Source: an uncultured Bacteroidales bacterium (GTDB lineage: Bacteria; Bacteroidota; Bacteroidia; Bacteroidales; Paludibacteraceae). Taken from it: 64,000 bases of DNA. Under the pieces are notes generated by a model, which saw nothing but the letters and a program-made list of their open reading frames with translations, ran no database searches and was not told the DNA's origin. This document shows, piece by piece, positions 1 through 11,300 of this stretch. Numbering within the stretch: the stretch's first letter is position 1; each line of letters begins with the position of its first letter. Position numbers and translations under genes: made by a program. The DNA lies in assembly GCA_946406195.1 (NCBI GenBank), contig CAMJJT010000004.1, forward strand, positions 1 through 64,000, given 5' to 3'.

Positions 1-569
1 TGAACCCGATGGGTGTGCCTTCCCGTATGAACATCGGTCAGATCTTCGAGGCTGTGCTCGGTTGGGCAGGTCAGGAGTTAGGCGTTAAGTTCTCTACTCC
101 TATCTTCGACGGTTGTACGATGGAGCAGCTCGACGAGTGGACCGACAAAGCCGGTCTGCCGCGTGGAGGTAAGACCCAGTTGTACGATGGCGAGACGGGT
201 GAACCGTTCGACCAGATGGCTACTGTGGGTGTGACCTACTTCATGAAACTGGGTCACATGGTAGATGACAAGATGCACGCCCGTTCCATCGGTCCGTACA
301 GTTTGATTACCCAACAACCGCTTGGTGGTAAGGCGCAGTTCGGTGGTCAGCGTTTCGGTGAGATGGAGGTTTGGGCACTGGAGGCTCACGGAGCCGCTCA
401 TGTGCTGCAAGAGATCCTGACCATCAAGTCCGATGATGTCACCGGTCGTGCCCGTACCTACGAGGCAATCGTCAAAGGTGAGAACTTCCCGACTCCGGGT
501 CTGCCCGAGTCGCTCAACGTGCTCCTGCACGAGCTGCAAGGTCTCGCACTCAGTATTAATATGGAATAA
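1..569 (+). CDS. rpoB: RNA polymerase beta subunit, C-terminal end (partial)
   Basis: This is the last roughly 189 residues of the beta subunit of RNA polymerase; the gene begins before the window and the frame is open from base 3. The ATG at base 9 in the ORF track is internal. Visible family landmarks are [13 protein letters not shown] near the start, the [29 protein letters not shown] stretch and [19 protein letters not shown], all of which belong to the conserved C-terminal region that contacts beta-prime and clamps the DNA. The protein ends LALSINME with TAA at 567-569. rpoC follows after 15 bases, the universal rpoBC order, so the two are co-transcribed. Confidence 0.98.
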   Translation, partial: NPMGVPSRMNIGQIFEAVLGWAGQELGVKFSTPIFDGCTMEQLDEWTDKAGLPRGGKTQLYDGETGEPFDQMATVGVTYFMKLGHMVDDKMHARSIGPYSLITQQPLGGKAQFGGQRFGEMEVWALEAHGAAHVLQEILTIKSDDVTGRARTYEAIVKGENFPTPGLPESLNVLLHELQGLALSINME

Positions 570-584
570 GATTGGAGGACAATT

Positions 585-3500
585 ATGGCTTTTAAACAAG
601 AAAATAAGAAAACCGGTTTTACCAAGATCACTATTGGTCTGGCTTCTCCCGATGAGATCATGCAGATCTCGTCCGGCGAGGTGCTCAAACCGGAAACGAT
701 TAACTATCGTACTTACAAGCCCGAACGTGACGGTTTGTTCTGCGAGCGTATCTTCGGTCCTACCAAGGATTATGAGTGCCATTGCGGTAAATACAAACGT
801 ATCCGTTACAAAGGTATCGTCTGCGAGCGTTGTGGCGTGGAGGTAACCGAGAAGAAAGTACGTCGTGAGCGTATGGGTCACATCAAGCTGGTGGTACCCG
901 TTGCACACATCTGGTATCTGCGTTCGCTGCCGTCTAAGATGGCTGCGCTGCTCGGTATCCCGACCAAGAAACTGGAGTCCGTCATCTATTACGAGAAATA
1001 CCTCGTTGTACGTGCCGGCGCTTTGGAGGGTCAGGAGATCGGCGAGAAGCACGAGACCGATAAGAACCGTCTGCCGATTGAGAACAAGATGCTGCTTGAT
1101 GAGGATCAGTACCAGCAGGTATTGGCAATCATCCCGGAGGGCAATGAATTGCTGGAGGATACCGATCCGAACAAGGTCATTGTCAAGATGGGTGCCGAGG
1201 CAGTGTATGAGCTGCTCTGCGGTCTCAATCTGGACGAACTGAGCTATGAACTGCGCGCTACGGCGGACAAATCGACTTCCGTACAGCGTCGTCAGGAGGC
1301 ATTGAAGCGTCTGCAAGTGGTAGAGGCATTCCGTGCTTCGAACGGTAAGAACCGTCCGGAGTGGATGATCCTCCAAGCGCTGCCTGTCACTCCTCCGGAG
1401 CTCCGTCCGCTCGTGCCGCTGGATGGTGGACGTTTCGCTACCTCCGACCTCAACGACCTCTATCGTCGTGTGATCATCCGTAATAACCGTCTCAAACGTC
1501 TCGTTGAGATCAAGGCGCCGGATGTGATCCTCCGTAACGAGAAACGTATGTTGCAGGAGGCAGTGGATGCGCTCTTCGACAACAGCCGTAAGACCACGGC
1601 AATGAAATCCGATGCCAACCGTCCGCTGAAATCGCTCTCTGATTCGCTCAAGGGTAAACAAGGACGTTTCCGTCAGAACTTGCTCGGTAAACGTGTGGAC
1701 TACTCCGCGCGTTCGGTTATCGTCGTAGGTCCGGAGCTCAAGATGCACGAGTGCGGTCTGCCCAAAGAGATGGCTGCCGAACTCTATAAGCCGTTTATCA
1801 TCCGTAAGCTCATCGAGCGTGGTACGGTGAAGACCGTCAAATCCGCGAAGAAGATCATCGATCGTCGCGAACCGGTGATCTATGAGATCCTTGAGCACGT
1901 GATGGAGGGTCACCCTGTACTGCTGAACCGTGCTCCGACACTGCACCGTCACGGTATCTTGGCGTTCCAGCCGAAGATGATCGAGGGTAAGGCTATCCAG
2001 CTCCATCCGCTCGCTTGTGCCGGATTCAACGCCGACTTTGACGGTGACCAGATGGCGGTGCACTTGCCGCTGAGCAATGAGGCTATCCTCGAGGCACAAT
2101 TGTTGATGTTGGGATCGCATAATATCCTTGACCCGGCGAACGGAAACCCGATCACCGTACCGTCGCAGGATATGATCCTCGGTCTCTATTATATTACTAA
2201 GGAACGCGAGGGTGTGAAAGGCGAAGGACTCGTCTTCTACTCCGAGGAGGAGGCACTCATAGCGCTCAACGAAGGAAGAGTAGATATCCACGCAAAGGTC
2301 AAAGTGCGTATCAACGGCGAACTGATCGAGACGACTCCGGGTCGTGTCATCGTTAACCAATACGTACCGGCTGAGTTGGGGTATCAGAACGTCCTGATGA
2401 AGAAAGGTGCTGTCAAGTCCATCATCTCCAAGGTCATCAAGACCTGCGGTGTGGCACGTGCGGCACAGTTCCTCGATGATATCAAGGACCTCGGTTATTA
2501 CCGTGCTTTCCGCGGAGGTTTGTCCTTCAACTTGAACGATATCCTTATTCCGGAGGAGAAGAAAGCCCTCATCGACAAGGGTAACGATATCGTGGATCAG
2601 ATCACCGAGCTCTATAACGAAGGTGAGGTATCCGACGATCAGCGTTACCGTCAGGTGGTAGATACATGGAAGCAGATCGACGGCGAGATGACGACGATCC
2701 TCATGGACCACATGAAGTCTGCCGACCAAGGATTCAACTCCGTTTATATGATGATGGATTCGGGTGCCCGTGGTAACCAACAGCAGATCAAACAGCTGGC
2801 AGGTATCCGTGGTATTATGGCGAAGCCGATGAAGGCGGGTGCTGTAGATACGCGTCCGGATATCGAGAACCCTGTCCTCGCTAACTTTAAAGAGGGTATG
2901 TCCGTGTTGGAGTACTTCATCTCTACCCACGGTGCCCGTAAGGGTCTTGCTGATACCGCTTTGAAGACTGCCGATGCCGGTTATCTGACCCGTCGTCTGG
3001 TCGATGTATCGCACGACGTGATCATCAATGAGGAGGACTGTGGTACCCTCCGTGGTCTGACCGCACGCGCTATCAAGGATGCTAACGGTCATACCATCGC
3101 TTCGCTTACACTCCGTATCCTCGGTCGTGTCTCGGTACACGATATCCTCGATAACGAAGGTAACCTCATCGTGGCTGCAGGAGAGGAGATCCGCGAGGCA
3201 CAATGCGAGGCGATCGAGGCTGCAGGTATCGAAGAGGTAGAGATCCGTTCCGTGCTCACCTGCGAATCCAAACATGGTGTCTGCGCGAAGTGTTACGGAC
3301 GTAACCTTGCTTCCCGTAAGATGGTGCAGAAGGGTGAGGCTGTCGGCGTCATCGCTGCACAGGCGATCGGTGAGCCGGGTACGCAGTTGACCCTCCGTAC
3401 CTTCCACTCGGGAGGTCTTGCCGGAGGTGCGGCTGCACAAGGTACGTACGCTCTTACCCGTGAAGGAATCGTTGAGATCGAAGATCTCCGTACGATCACT

Positions 3501-4877
3501 ACCGCTGCCGGTGACGTTATCATCGTCAGCCGTCAGAACGCGATGACCCTCAAGGATGAGAAGACAGGTGTTATTCTCTCTAACTTCGATATCCCGTACG
3601 CAGCCAAACTGCTGGTTACTCCGGGTGAGAAATACGAGAAGGGTACGGTTATCTGCGAATGGGATCCGTATAAGACCCCGTTGATTATCGAGCAAGACGG
3701 TTTCATCAAATACGAAGACGTCATCGAGGGTGTTACCTCCAAGACCGAAGTCGATGAGCAAACCGGTAAGCGCGAGGTATCGATCACCGATACGAAAGAC
3801 AAGACCAAGATGCCGCAAGCACATATCGTGGACAAGGATGGCAATATTATGCGTACCTACAACCTGCCGGTGAAGGCTTCTCTGATCTTCACGGACGGCG
3901 CGGAGGTACATATCGGTGACACCTTGTTCTCCATGGCACGCGCTACCAACAGCGGCGGTGATATCACCTCCGGTCTGCCGCGTATCACGGAGCTCTTCGA
4001 GGCGCGTAACCCGTCCAACCCCGCTGTAGTGGCTGAGATCGACGGTGAGATCTCCTTCGGTAAGATCAAACGTGGTAACCGTGAGCTCTTCATCACCTCC
4101 AAGCTCGGTGAGCAGAAGGCTTATCTCATTCCTCTGTCAAAGCAGATCCTCGTACAGGAAGGCGACTATGTGCGCGCCGGTGTAGCGCTCTCCGATGGTT
4201 CGATCACGCCCGAAGATATTCTGGCTATCCAAGGACCGACTGCCGTTCAGGACTATATCGTTAACGAGGCACAGGCGGTTTACCGTATGCAGGGTGTGGA
4301 AATCAACGATAAGCACTTCGAGATCATCGTACGTCAGATGATGCGTAAGGTAGAGATCGTCGATCCGGGTGACACACGTTACCTTGAGGGCGATGTCGTT
4401 GACAAACTCGACTTTCTCGAGGAGAACGACCGTATATGGGGTCGTAAGGTGGTTACCGACGCCGGTGCATCGGAGAACCTCCACGAGGGTCAGATTGTGA
4501 CGGCGCGTCGTCTCCATGACGAGAACTCCAGTCTCCGTCGCCGCGATAAGAAACTCGTTAAGGCACGTGACGCAGAGTGCGCGACCGCGAAACAGATACT
4601 TCAGGGTATCACCCGTGCAGCGCTCGGCACGAAGTCCTTCATGTCCGCTGCCTCCTTCCAAGAGACAACGAAGGTGCTCAACGAAGCCGCTATCCGCGGA
4701 CGTGTCGATTACCTCGAAGGAATGAAGGAGAACGTGATCTGCGGTAACCTCATTCCTGCCGGAACGGGTCTGCGCGAGTTCGCAAAGATTACGGTCCATA
4801 ACCAAGAGGAGTATGCCGCTATCCAAGCTGCCCGTGAGGCAGCCGAGGCAGCCCTCAACGGTGAGGATAAGTTCTAA
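585..4877 (+). CDS. rpoC: RNA polymerase beta-prime subunit
   Basis: Complete beta-prime subunit (1430 aa, normal for Bacteroidetes) forming the catalytic half of RNA polymerase. The N-terminal zinc finger is visible as C65-x-C67 and C80-x2-C83. The catalytic loop [12 protein letters not shown] starts at N482 and its three aspartates (484, 486, 488) hold the active-site magnesium. The second zinc site is C893, C900 and C903 with a further Cys upstream near 818 (DCGTLRG). The bridge-helix/trigger-loop region [16 protein letters not shown] follows directly. Start ATG at 585 is preceded by TTGGAGGACAATT, one of the few clear Shine-Dalgarno sites in the window. In the register shared with the opposite strand, the first 1109 codons contain no TTA, CTA or TCA codon, a sign of strong codon selection. 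A strong hairpin terminator closes the operon 22 bases after the stop. Confidence 0.99.
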   Translation: MAFKQENKKTGFTKITIGLASPDEIMQISSGEVLKPETINYRTYKPERDGLFCERIFGPTKDYECHCGKYKRIRYKGIVCERCGVEVTEKKVRRERMGHIKLVVPVAHIWYLRSLPSKMAALLGIPTKKLESVIYYEKYLVVRAGALEGQEIGEKHETDKNRLPIENKMLLDEDQYQQVLAIIPEGNELLEDTDPNKVIVKMGAEAVYELLCGLNLDELSYELRATADKSTSVQRRQEALKRLQVVEAFRASNGKNRPEWMILQALPVTPPELRPLVPLDGGRFATSDLNDLYRRVIIRNNRLKRLVEIKAPDVILRNEKRMLQEAVDALFDNSRKTTAMKSDANRPLKSLSDSLKGKQGRFRQNLLGKRVDYSARSVIVVGPELKMHECGLPKEMAAELYKPFIIRKLIERGTVKTVKSAKKIIDRREPVIYEILEHVMEGHPVLLNRAPTLHRHGILAFQPKMIEGKAIQLHPLACAGFNADFDGDQMAVHLPLSNEAILEAQLLMLGSHNILDPANGNPITVPSQDMILGLYYITKEREGVKGEGLVFYSEEEALIALNEGRVDIHAKVKVRINGELIETTPGRVIVNQYVPAELGYQNVLMKKGAVKSIISKVIKTCGVARAAQFLDDIKDLGYYRAFRGGLSFNLNDILIPEEKKALIDKGNDIVDQITELYNEGEVSDDQRYRQVVDTWKQIDGEMTTILMDHMKSADQGFNSVYMMMDSGARGNQQQIKQLAGIRGIMAKPMKAGAVDTRPDIENPVLANFKEGMSVLEYFISTHGARKGLADTALKTADAGYLTRRLVDVSHDVIINEEDCGTLRGLTARAIKDANGHTIASLTLRILGRVSVHDILDNEGNLIVAAGEEIREAQCEAIEAAGIEEVEIRSVLTCESKHGVCAKCYGRNLASRKMVQKGEAVGVIAAQAIGEPGTQLTLRTFHSGGLAGGAAAQGTYALTREGIVEIEDLRTITTAAGDVIIVSRQNAMTLKDEKTGVILSNFDIPYAAKLLVTPGEKYEKGTVICEWDPYKTPLIIEQDGFIKYEDVIEGVTSKTEVDEQTGKREVSITDTKDKTKMPQAHIVDKDGNIMRTYNLPVKASLIFTDGAEVHIGDTLFSMARATNSGGDITSGLPRITELFEARNPSNPAVVAEIDGEISFGKIKRGNRELFITSKLGEQKAYLIPLSKQILVQEGDYVRAGVALSDGSITPEDILAIQGPTAVQDYIVNEAQAVYRMQGVEINDKHFEIIVRQMMRKVEIVDPGDTRYLEGDVVDKLDFLEENDRIWGRKVVTDAGASENLHEGQIVTARRLHDENSSLRRRDKKLVKARDAECATAKQILQGITRAALGTKSFMSAASFQETTKVLNEAAIRGRVDYLEGMKENVICGNLIPAGTGLREFAKITVHNQEEYAAIQAAREAAEAALNGEDKF

Positions 4878-4898
4878 GGTGCAACCGCAACCTAACAC

Positions 4899-4928
4899 AA
4901 AAAAATCGCTCTTCGGGGCGATTTTTTT
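4899..4928. terminator. Bidirectional intrinsic terminator after rpoC
   Basis: AAAAAAATCGC and GCGATTTTTTT form an 11-bp stem around an 8-base CTTCGG-containing loop. T-tracts exist on both strands, so it can end the rpoBC transcript and also a leftward transcript arriving from about 5080. Confidence 0.93.
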
Positions 4929-5079
4929 GTTAATTATCAAGATCCGAAACAATTTTATCTATGTTTATCGCTTTTGCAGGCTTTGACTCGCAGAGTGCGG
5001 AGTTGGGGGTAAAAACTATCCGGGAGTTTACTCACGAGGAGTTTTTAGCAACAAAAGACGCATAGCGCAAAGCGCAAAA
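4899..5079 (-). ncRNA. Candidate structured small RNA in the rpoC spacer
   Basis: Reading leftward, a -7 box TACTTTTG (plus-strand 5085-5092) is followed by GCAGGC, resembling the TTTGCA seen after most other -7 boxes here; the -33 box is weak. A transcript from about 5079 would start CTTTTGCGCTTTG and pair with CAAAGC(CT)GCAAAAG about 90 nt later, a 13-bp closing stem with a two-base bulge. Inside it TAAAAACT pairs with AGTTTTTA. Leftward transcription would stop at the bidirectional terminator 4899-4928, giving roughly 180 nt. The whole is flanked by 12-bp direct repeats, so a small mobile element is an alternative, and a 34-codon ORF (4961-5065, plus strand) overlaps it. Identity is unknown to me. 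Confidence 0.4.
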
Positions 5080-5107
5080 GCCTGCAAAAGTATAAATCTA
5101 TGTTTAT
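4957..5107. repeat. 127-bp segment with inverted repeats, flanked by 12-bp direct repeats
   Basis: ATCTATGTTTAT occurs at 4957-4968 and again at 5096-5107. Just inside lie inverted arms CTTTTGCAGGCTTT (left) and its complement AAGCCTGCAAAAG (right). This geometry resembles a miniature insertion with a target duplication, but I found no second copy in the window and the arms are set in a few bases from the direct repeats. Confidence 0.5.
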
Positions 5108-5130
5108 GTTCGTAACCATCCATCAAAAAG

Positions 5131-5162
5131 GAAAAAGCGTCCAAATGGGCGCTTTTTCTTTT
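5131..5162 (+). terminator. Intrinsic terminator in the rpoC-giant gene spacer
   Basis: GAAAAAGCG and CGCTTTTTC form a 9-bp stem around TCCAAATGGG, followed by a short T-rich tract. It is the second terminator in this spacer and insulates the next promoter. Beyond it, from 5163 to about 5260, I see nothing. Confidence 0.75.
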
Positions 5163-5260
5163 GGTCGTTGGTCGAAGGAAAAGGGATATTTAAGGAACAG
5201 TTTGTAAAAAGATTGACTCTTCGTAAGTTTTTGACCCTTAAAAATGTACTAAACGTAAAT

Positions 5261-5294
5261 AAATGCCCGTACGTATTGCCTACGTGTGGGTATT
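5261..5294 (+). promoter_or_regulatory. Hairpin overlapping the giant-gene promoter
   Basis: AAATGCCCGTACGT can pair with ACGTGTGGGTATTT (two wobble pairs) and is followed by TATTTTTG. It spans the -33 box of the next promoter. It could be a weak terminator for incoming transcription or a protein-binding site. Confidence 0.35.
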
Positions 5295-5306
5295 TTTGTA
5301 CCTTTG
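5275..5306 (+). promoter_or_regulatory. Bacteroidetes-type promoter for the 3345-aa gene
   Basis: ATTG at 5275-5278 (imperfect -33) and TACCTTTG at 5299-5306 (-7), separated by 20 bp and followed by CACAA. The start codon is 22 bases further on, leaving a very short leader. Confidence 0.8.
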
Positions 5307-5328
5307 CACAATTTTTTGAGATTAAGGT

Positions 5329-8300
5329 ATGAAAAAAGTTTGTTTGTTGAGATGTAATAAGGTACGCCTATTTAGTTCTCTTTTGGCGCTATTTATCTCT
5401 GTTTCTATGTACGGAGTCGGTTTCACGCCGACGGATGGTGGTTTGGTGGTGAATCTCCAGCCCGGTCAGCGTATTTTGCTGTCCACAATGATTGACCACG
5501 ATAACAATCCCGCTACTCCGGACGAGGAGTTCTTCGTCTGTCATTACCCCGGTCATACAAAAGATCGTTTTAACTATTTTAAATATCAAAGTGGAAATAC
5601 GCTGAAGTTGGTTCCGCAGGATGAAGGTGCTACGGAACCGGCTATTACATCCATTTGGACGATTGATACTGCTACGGTTCGTGCTCCGGTGAAACGGTTA
5701 GGCGGTATCGCTTATACCATGTGGAGTACGCTTCCTAATGGAGAAAGTTGGTCGATCAAGATAACTAATACGTTTAAAACGCAAGGATCGATGACAAAGC
5801 GTAGAGAAAACAGCTTGGCCAATGATGGTGAACTTGCCGATGTGGTTTTTGTTTTTCCGACCAATGATGCGTCGGTTACGTCTTTTGACCCGAATAATAC
5901 GTTAAAAAAAGGAGGAAAGTTCAACGGCGCAAAAGGGCATGGATTCTTGGGCTTGCCTTATCATGAGGTGTATTGGCTCGATATTCCCAAAGGCAACTCG
6001 CCTAATTCCTATACGAATGCATCGTTAGTAGGTTTTAATACGACGAAGAAGTCCGTAGTTTATGCTGTGGATGGTACGAAGCAGGAATCCGCTAAATCCG
6101 GTCAGGCATTATATGCTTTTGCAGATAATAAGCACAAACCGACGCAGCGTACGCTCTTCCGTCTCTATATGCTCGATGATCCGTACGAGTCCTCCTGTCC
6201 GGATTCGTATTATTTTGCTTTTAACGAGCAGGATTACAAGAAATACCGTATAAATAGTGATGAAAAAAAATGGCCACAGACCTCCAGTGATAGTACGGCA
6301 ACAAAGAAGAAGATCTACACCATCGATCATCAGCTTTGTATGTCGCGGCAGGGCGACACGAAATACTATCAGACCGACTGGATGAATGTACCGAATCTCG
6401 ATAGCGTGTATTACTATGTGGGTTACAAAGATAATTATCGCAGCAAAACGGCTGGGGATAACTTCAATTCGATGTTTACGAAGTTGGAGGAACTGCCGCT
6501 TCAATACATGGACGGTCTTTCTGCTCCGCGTGGTGCGTTCGGTCGCATGATTATCGATACAACCCAGACGGACGAAAACAACCTCGGTGTCGTTTTCCGT
6601 CCGGCGGGTGTGTTCCTGCGAACCAATACGGGGCGAAATATTGAGATGCACCCGGAGCCGGGAGACACGTCGTGGATCTGTAATGAGATGTGGACCATCA
6701 CGGCGGAGTACGCTGCTCTTAAGATCAAAGCGACCCTCTATTCCGGTTCGGAATTTAGTCCGACTGACGAAGGCTTTGATATCAAAGGTTGGAGTGATAC
6801 GGTACCAGGTACGAGTGTGCCGGTTGTCGGTGGCGGTTCCGTCATCGGTTGCTCCGGATGGGCGCGCGTTTATACCAATAAGAGTACTACAAACGGCGGT
6901 TTGGAGTTTGTGCCGGCAGATGCAACCCGTTCGGTTAAGTATGACAATAATGGTCACTTCGGCGATACGATCGCTACGGGTTATCCCTTGTATGGAAAAA
7001 CGAAAGTGGAAGTACAAGCCCCCCGTCTCCTTCAGGGATATGAGTTTACGGGATGGAATACGGAAGCGAATGGCACCGGAACAACTTATCATCCGGGCGA
7101 CTCAATCGACCTCAGCACCGTACATAACCAGACCCTCTATGCCATCGCAGAGTACAAAGGCGGTATCGGTATCGCGATTTCCTTCATTCACCCGACGGAC
7201 AAGAAACGCTATTTCTTGACCCACCCGGGTACGGCAGCTCCGCGTTTTGCGCGAGCTCGCTATATCGAGGATTGGACGAATGCCTGGCAGGGTATGGCGA
7301 ACGCAGAGAATGTGGACCCCCACTATCTGACTACCTATCGGTTAATAGGAGAGAATGAAGGTTGTGACGAGTGTACGGAGAACGATAAGGTCTTTGATCC
7401 TCGTCGTGAGACGGTGAAAGGCGTGGAGGACTCCGTTATTTTCTACGAGCACTTCTCTCCGGAAAATGAGGAATATCCGGGTTTGTATTATCAAACTCCG
7501 AATACCATATTGGCAAATACAACTTGGGCGGGTTTGTTCAAATCCTCCAAAGGATGGCCTGAACCGATGCATCCCTGTATAGACAGTACCAAGCTCTTCT
7601 CGACCCACTATCTGAGAGGATTTGACGGTGACGTAGCTTCGATAGAAAAGGCAGAACGCTCAAATAGCGGCGAACCGTATATCCAGTATAACACTTCCGA
7701 TCGCTCGTTTAACGGTGTGGCTTCGGAAGCCGAAGGAACGGATTTTATGCTCTCCGGTGTGGGCGTGAAGGATGCCCATTATGTCATTCTTCCGGATACC
7801 GCGGATAAAGAAAATCCGTGGATTGATGAGATTGTTTTCGATTATCACAGCGGCGAGCAGAGTGAACAGGAGGTATGGTCTAAGCTGATAGGTAAACAAC
7901 TCTTGCTCCAGATGACGATAGGCGATAAGATCGTTTATTTCCACCCGAATGAGGCGAAGACGAAAACGACGGCGACGGATCTGTGGCTCTCCCACGATTA
8001 TCGTATCGCGCAAACCTTTAGTTATATCCGCGACTCGCGCGTGGAGGGTTTAGGAACGGTGGACGAGGCGGACAAGCCTCATATGAGCGAGGTGGGTGAC
8101 GAGTTTGGTCGTTTGATTACCTCGGGTGTCAACAGTCCGATAGACGTACTGTATGAGGGTAAATATATTGATATCATAGATACACTTCGTATCACGCTTC
8201 GCCCCATGGCGAATAGTCATATCAAGGAGTATTACGGCCGTTGGAAGGAAGGCGCACCCGGGCTGCATGTCAACCCCGATGGCTCGCGGTATCGCGATAT

Positions 8301-11300
8301 TCTCATCCGTACCAATACCTATCACCACGGTGCAATTAAGGAGAAATGGGTGCTCACCCCCGTTTATCCAACCTATACCTTCAGCCCGTTGGCTGACGCT
8401 AAGAAGACGCTGCACTTTACCCTCGATAAAGTGCGTTCACGCCAATTATTGGACGAGAATGGCAAAGTGATGGCAGAGAAGATATTAAGTTCCGATGAAT
8501 ACACCTCTTCGTTGCGGTTAACGGTGGGAGGTTGTTCGTTCACAAGCGGTAGTCCGTCCGCTTATTTCAGCGTGGTGGAGGCAGAGACGCGTGACGATTA
8601 TGTGACCCTCAAGACGACAGCGGATAATACATCCGGCTTAAATCACGATACCCTCGTCATCAATAGTACAGTTACGATTGATGACGTATCCTATCCGGTT
8701 GAGGGAAGAGTACCTTTGATGCAGATTGACATGGAGGAATCGGAGCTGGTATGGTCTGGTATTCTAAACGACAAGCGCTATTTCATTATGGCGTGTGATA
8801 CCGGAATCATCTTCCGCCAATTTGAGGAAAAAGGCGGTACGCTCTACAAGAAAGAGGATGGTGCGACACAACTGGTGAAAGGTTCGGCGGATGCAAAAAA
8901 CAGTGACACCAAGTATATCACGCCGTGGAAATATGCATACGTGAATCAAGCCCTTCAACAATTAACGCTGAAAACCGAATACGGTATCGACAAATACCTC
9001 GTTGTAGCAGCAGATGTGCCGCGCCTCGATGATAGTGATCCGACCGCATGGACGTATGATCATGTGAATGTCTATACGAACGAGAACTCGAACTTCGAGG
9101 AGCAGGTTAAACTCAAGTATGGTACTAATAATTGGCTGAAACTCACGGAGATAGACGGAAAACCGAGACTGACCGTGACTGAAAATAAAGACAATGCTAC
9201 GGTCTTCTCTTGGACCTATCTGCTCCACGAGTATAATCTTACGAACAATGGCCCTTATCCGAATAAGCCCTATCTGGAGTTTGGCTATAACAGTAATACG
9301 AGTGCTTCCGTTCAGACGAGATACAAGGCTTTCCGCATCTACTCGATGTTAATCAATAACAAGCTCACCTACTGCAGTCGTGAGGATGAGAATGATCTTG
9401 CGGACCTGCTTACCGGTGATTGGAAGACGGATACGACGATCAACATCATCCGTGACAGCCGTTTCAGTTCGGGAGCGAGCGGACTGAGCCGCACGACCAA
9501 TAGTGAACTCACTACCACGGTGACGTCGTCGGGAGATAGTCCGCTTGGCGCTTATGCCACCAATATCGTTGATACACTCGATGTGCAGATATCCCTCAAA
9601 GACGGCGCACCGGAATATCGCTTCAAGGGTGATTGGAGCAGTTTTAGTTCCGTGGAGGATGCACATCTCAAGATACCTCTTATAAGAAAGACTTATCATG
9701 AGGCGCCTTATGACTCGCTCGTCTGTCTTGTGGATGACGATGCGTATAGCTATACCTTCCCGCCGGAGATTATAGCCAACGAAAATGACACCTTCCAGTT
9801 TGTACTGCATACCTATCATCGTGAGGGTACGAATGTCTTGGATGTAGAAAACCACGTGGTTTCTTTTACCGGTACGGGAGATGATCATACCAAGGATATG
9901 GACTTCACCAATCCTGCTTTGTCGGAGATTCGACTGATAGATGAGTATGGAAATACGCCGGGGTGGTGTGAGATCATACGGAAAGGCAAGAACACAATCA
10001 CCGTGCGATGCAAAGAGAATGGTGTCCGTGCGCCGCGTGCTGCGAATATCTACATCGCCTATACGATGGAGGTGCATGAAACATGGCGGTATGTCAATTT
10101 CCGTCTCCGTGTGGCGCAAAGAAGCCGATACAGTTATGACGGCAACCAGACACTGACCCATACCGGTGGAGCGTCGGGTGACAACTTAAAAAATGGAGTG
10201 CAGCAAGTACATGAGAACAAGCGTATTCTCTATTATTATAACGCATCGGGCGGAGAACAATCCGAGGATCAGCGTGTCGAACTGCCGGTTCGTGAGCGTA
10301 ACTTCTATGGCTGGTGGCGTTGGTATAGAGAGGGCAGAGATGAGAAAGGAAATGATGTATCGGATATGGACCTTCCCGACTCGTTGTGGGCGACTGGATA
10401 TGGTCCTACCAATACCGGTAAATGGAACTACCCCTTCCGTACCATCGGAGGTAATGTGCTTAATCCCCGAAAAGGCGAGGACGGACAACCCGATTCTATT
10501 TATGTCACTCAAGGACGCTATACGGTCTTCCATTATAAATCGATAGACTACGGAGCGCGAAATGATCCGCCGTCTAAGAACCCGTCGGTCTATCCGCCTG
10601 TTGATAAAAAGGTGTTGACTTATGCTGTGGATATCAGTAACTATTACGACAACTTGCCGCTCTCGATGAGTTCGTATAACAACGTCGATGTGGCGAAGCT
10701 GGATACCATGTCTGAGATCTTAGAGCCGACTCTTTCTCTTCGCGAGATATTCGAGCTTCACCCGTGGACTGAGATGGCGGATACGATGCAGCATTATAAA
10801 TACCATAAGGATGCGGCGTATGCAGGTCAGAAATACATGGAGGATCATGTGGTACGTGCTCCGATAGGAAATCGTCTGTTGCTAAAGACTGAACAACGCT
10901 ATAACTACGATAACCTTCGCGAGCAGAAGCACTCGGAGTCTCTTTTGGGCTACTACATGAAGGATGACAACTGGTACACCGGTGGTTGGGATGCTGCGCG
11001 TAAGGACTCAATGATTTGGTGTGGAGGATGGGATGCCGATTGTATCTGGTACATCTATAATAAAAAGGAGGATACTTATACCAGAATTGACTCGAAACCG
11101 ACCAAGGACGATGACTTCCTCGTCGTGAACGCAAAGACGAATATCACTTCTCCTTCGGGAGTTGATACCGTGATTTACTGTCTCCGTGCAAAGAGTATCA
11201 GAACAGATCAAGCAGGAACGGTTGGTGAGCCCGATGATCCTGTCGTGGGCGACTCGGTATATAATATCTGCCGCTACACGATTATCTACCATCGTAAGGA

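Noticed and set aside
78-3911. 1277-aa minus-strand ORF across rpoB and rpoC
   Set aside because: It is in exact register with rpoC codons; stops on the minus strand would need TTA, CTA or TCA codons, which rpoC avoids. It is a codon-bias shadow, as is the 550-aa plus-strand ORF over the GH28 gene (52922-54574).
4961-5065. 34-codon plus-strand ORF MFIAFAGFDSQSAELGVKTI...
   Set aside because: No promoter or ribosome site is visible and it lies within the structured element between two terminators; it is better explained as part of that element.
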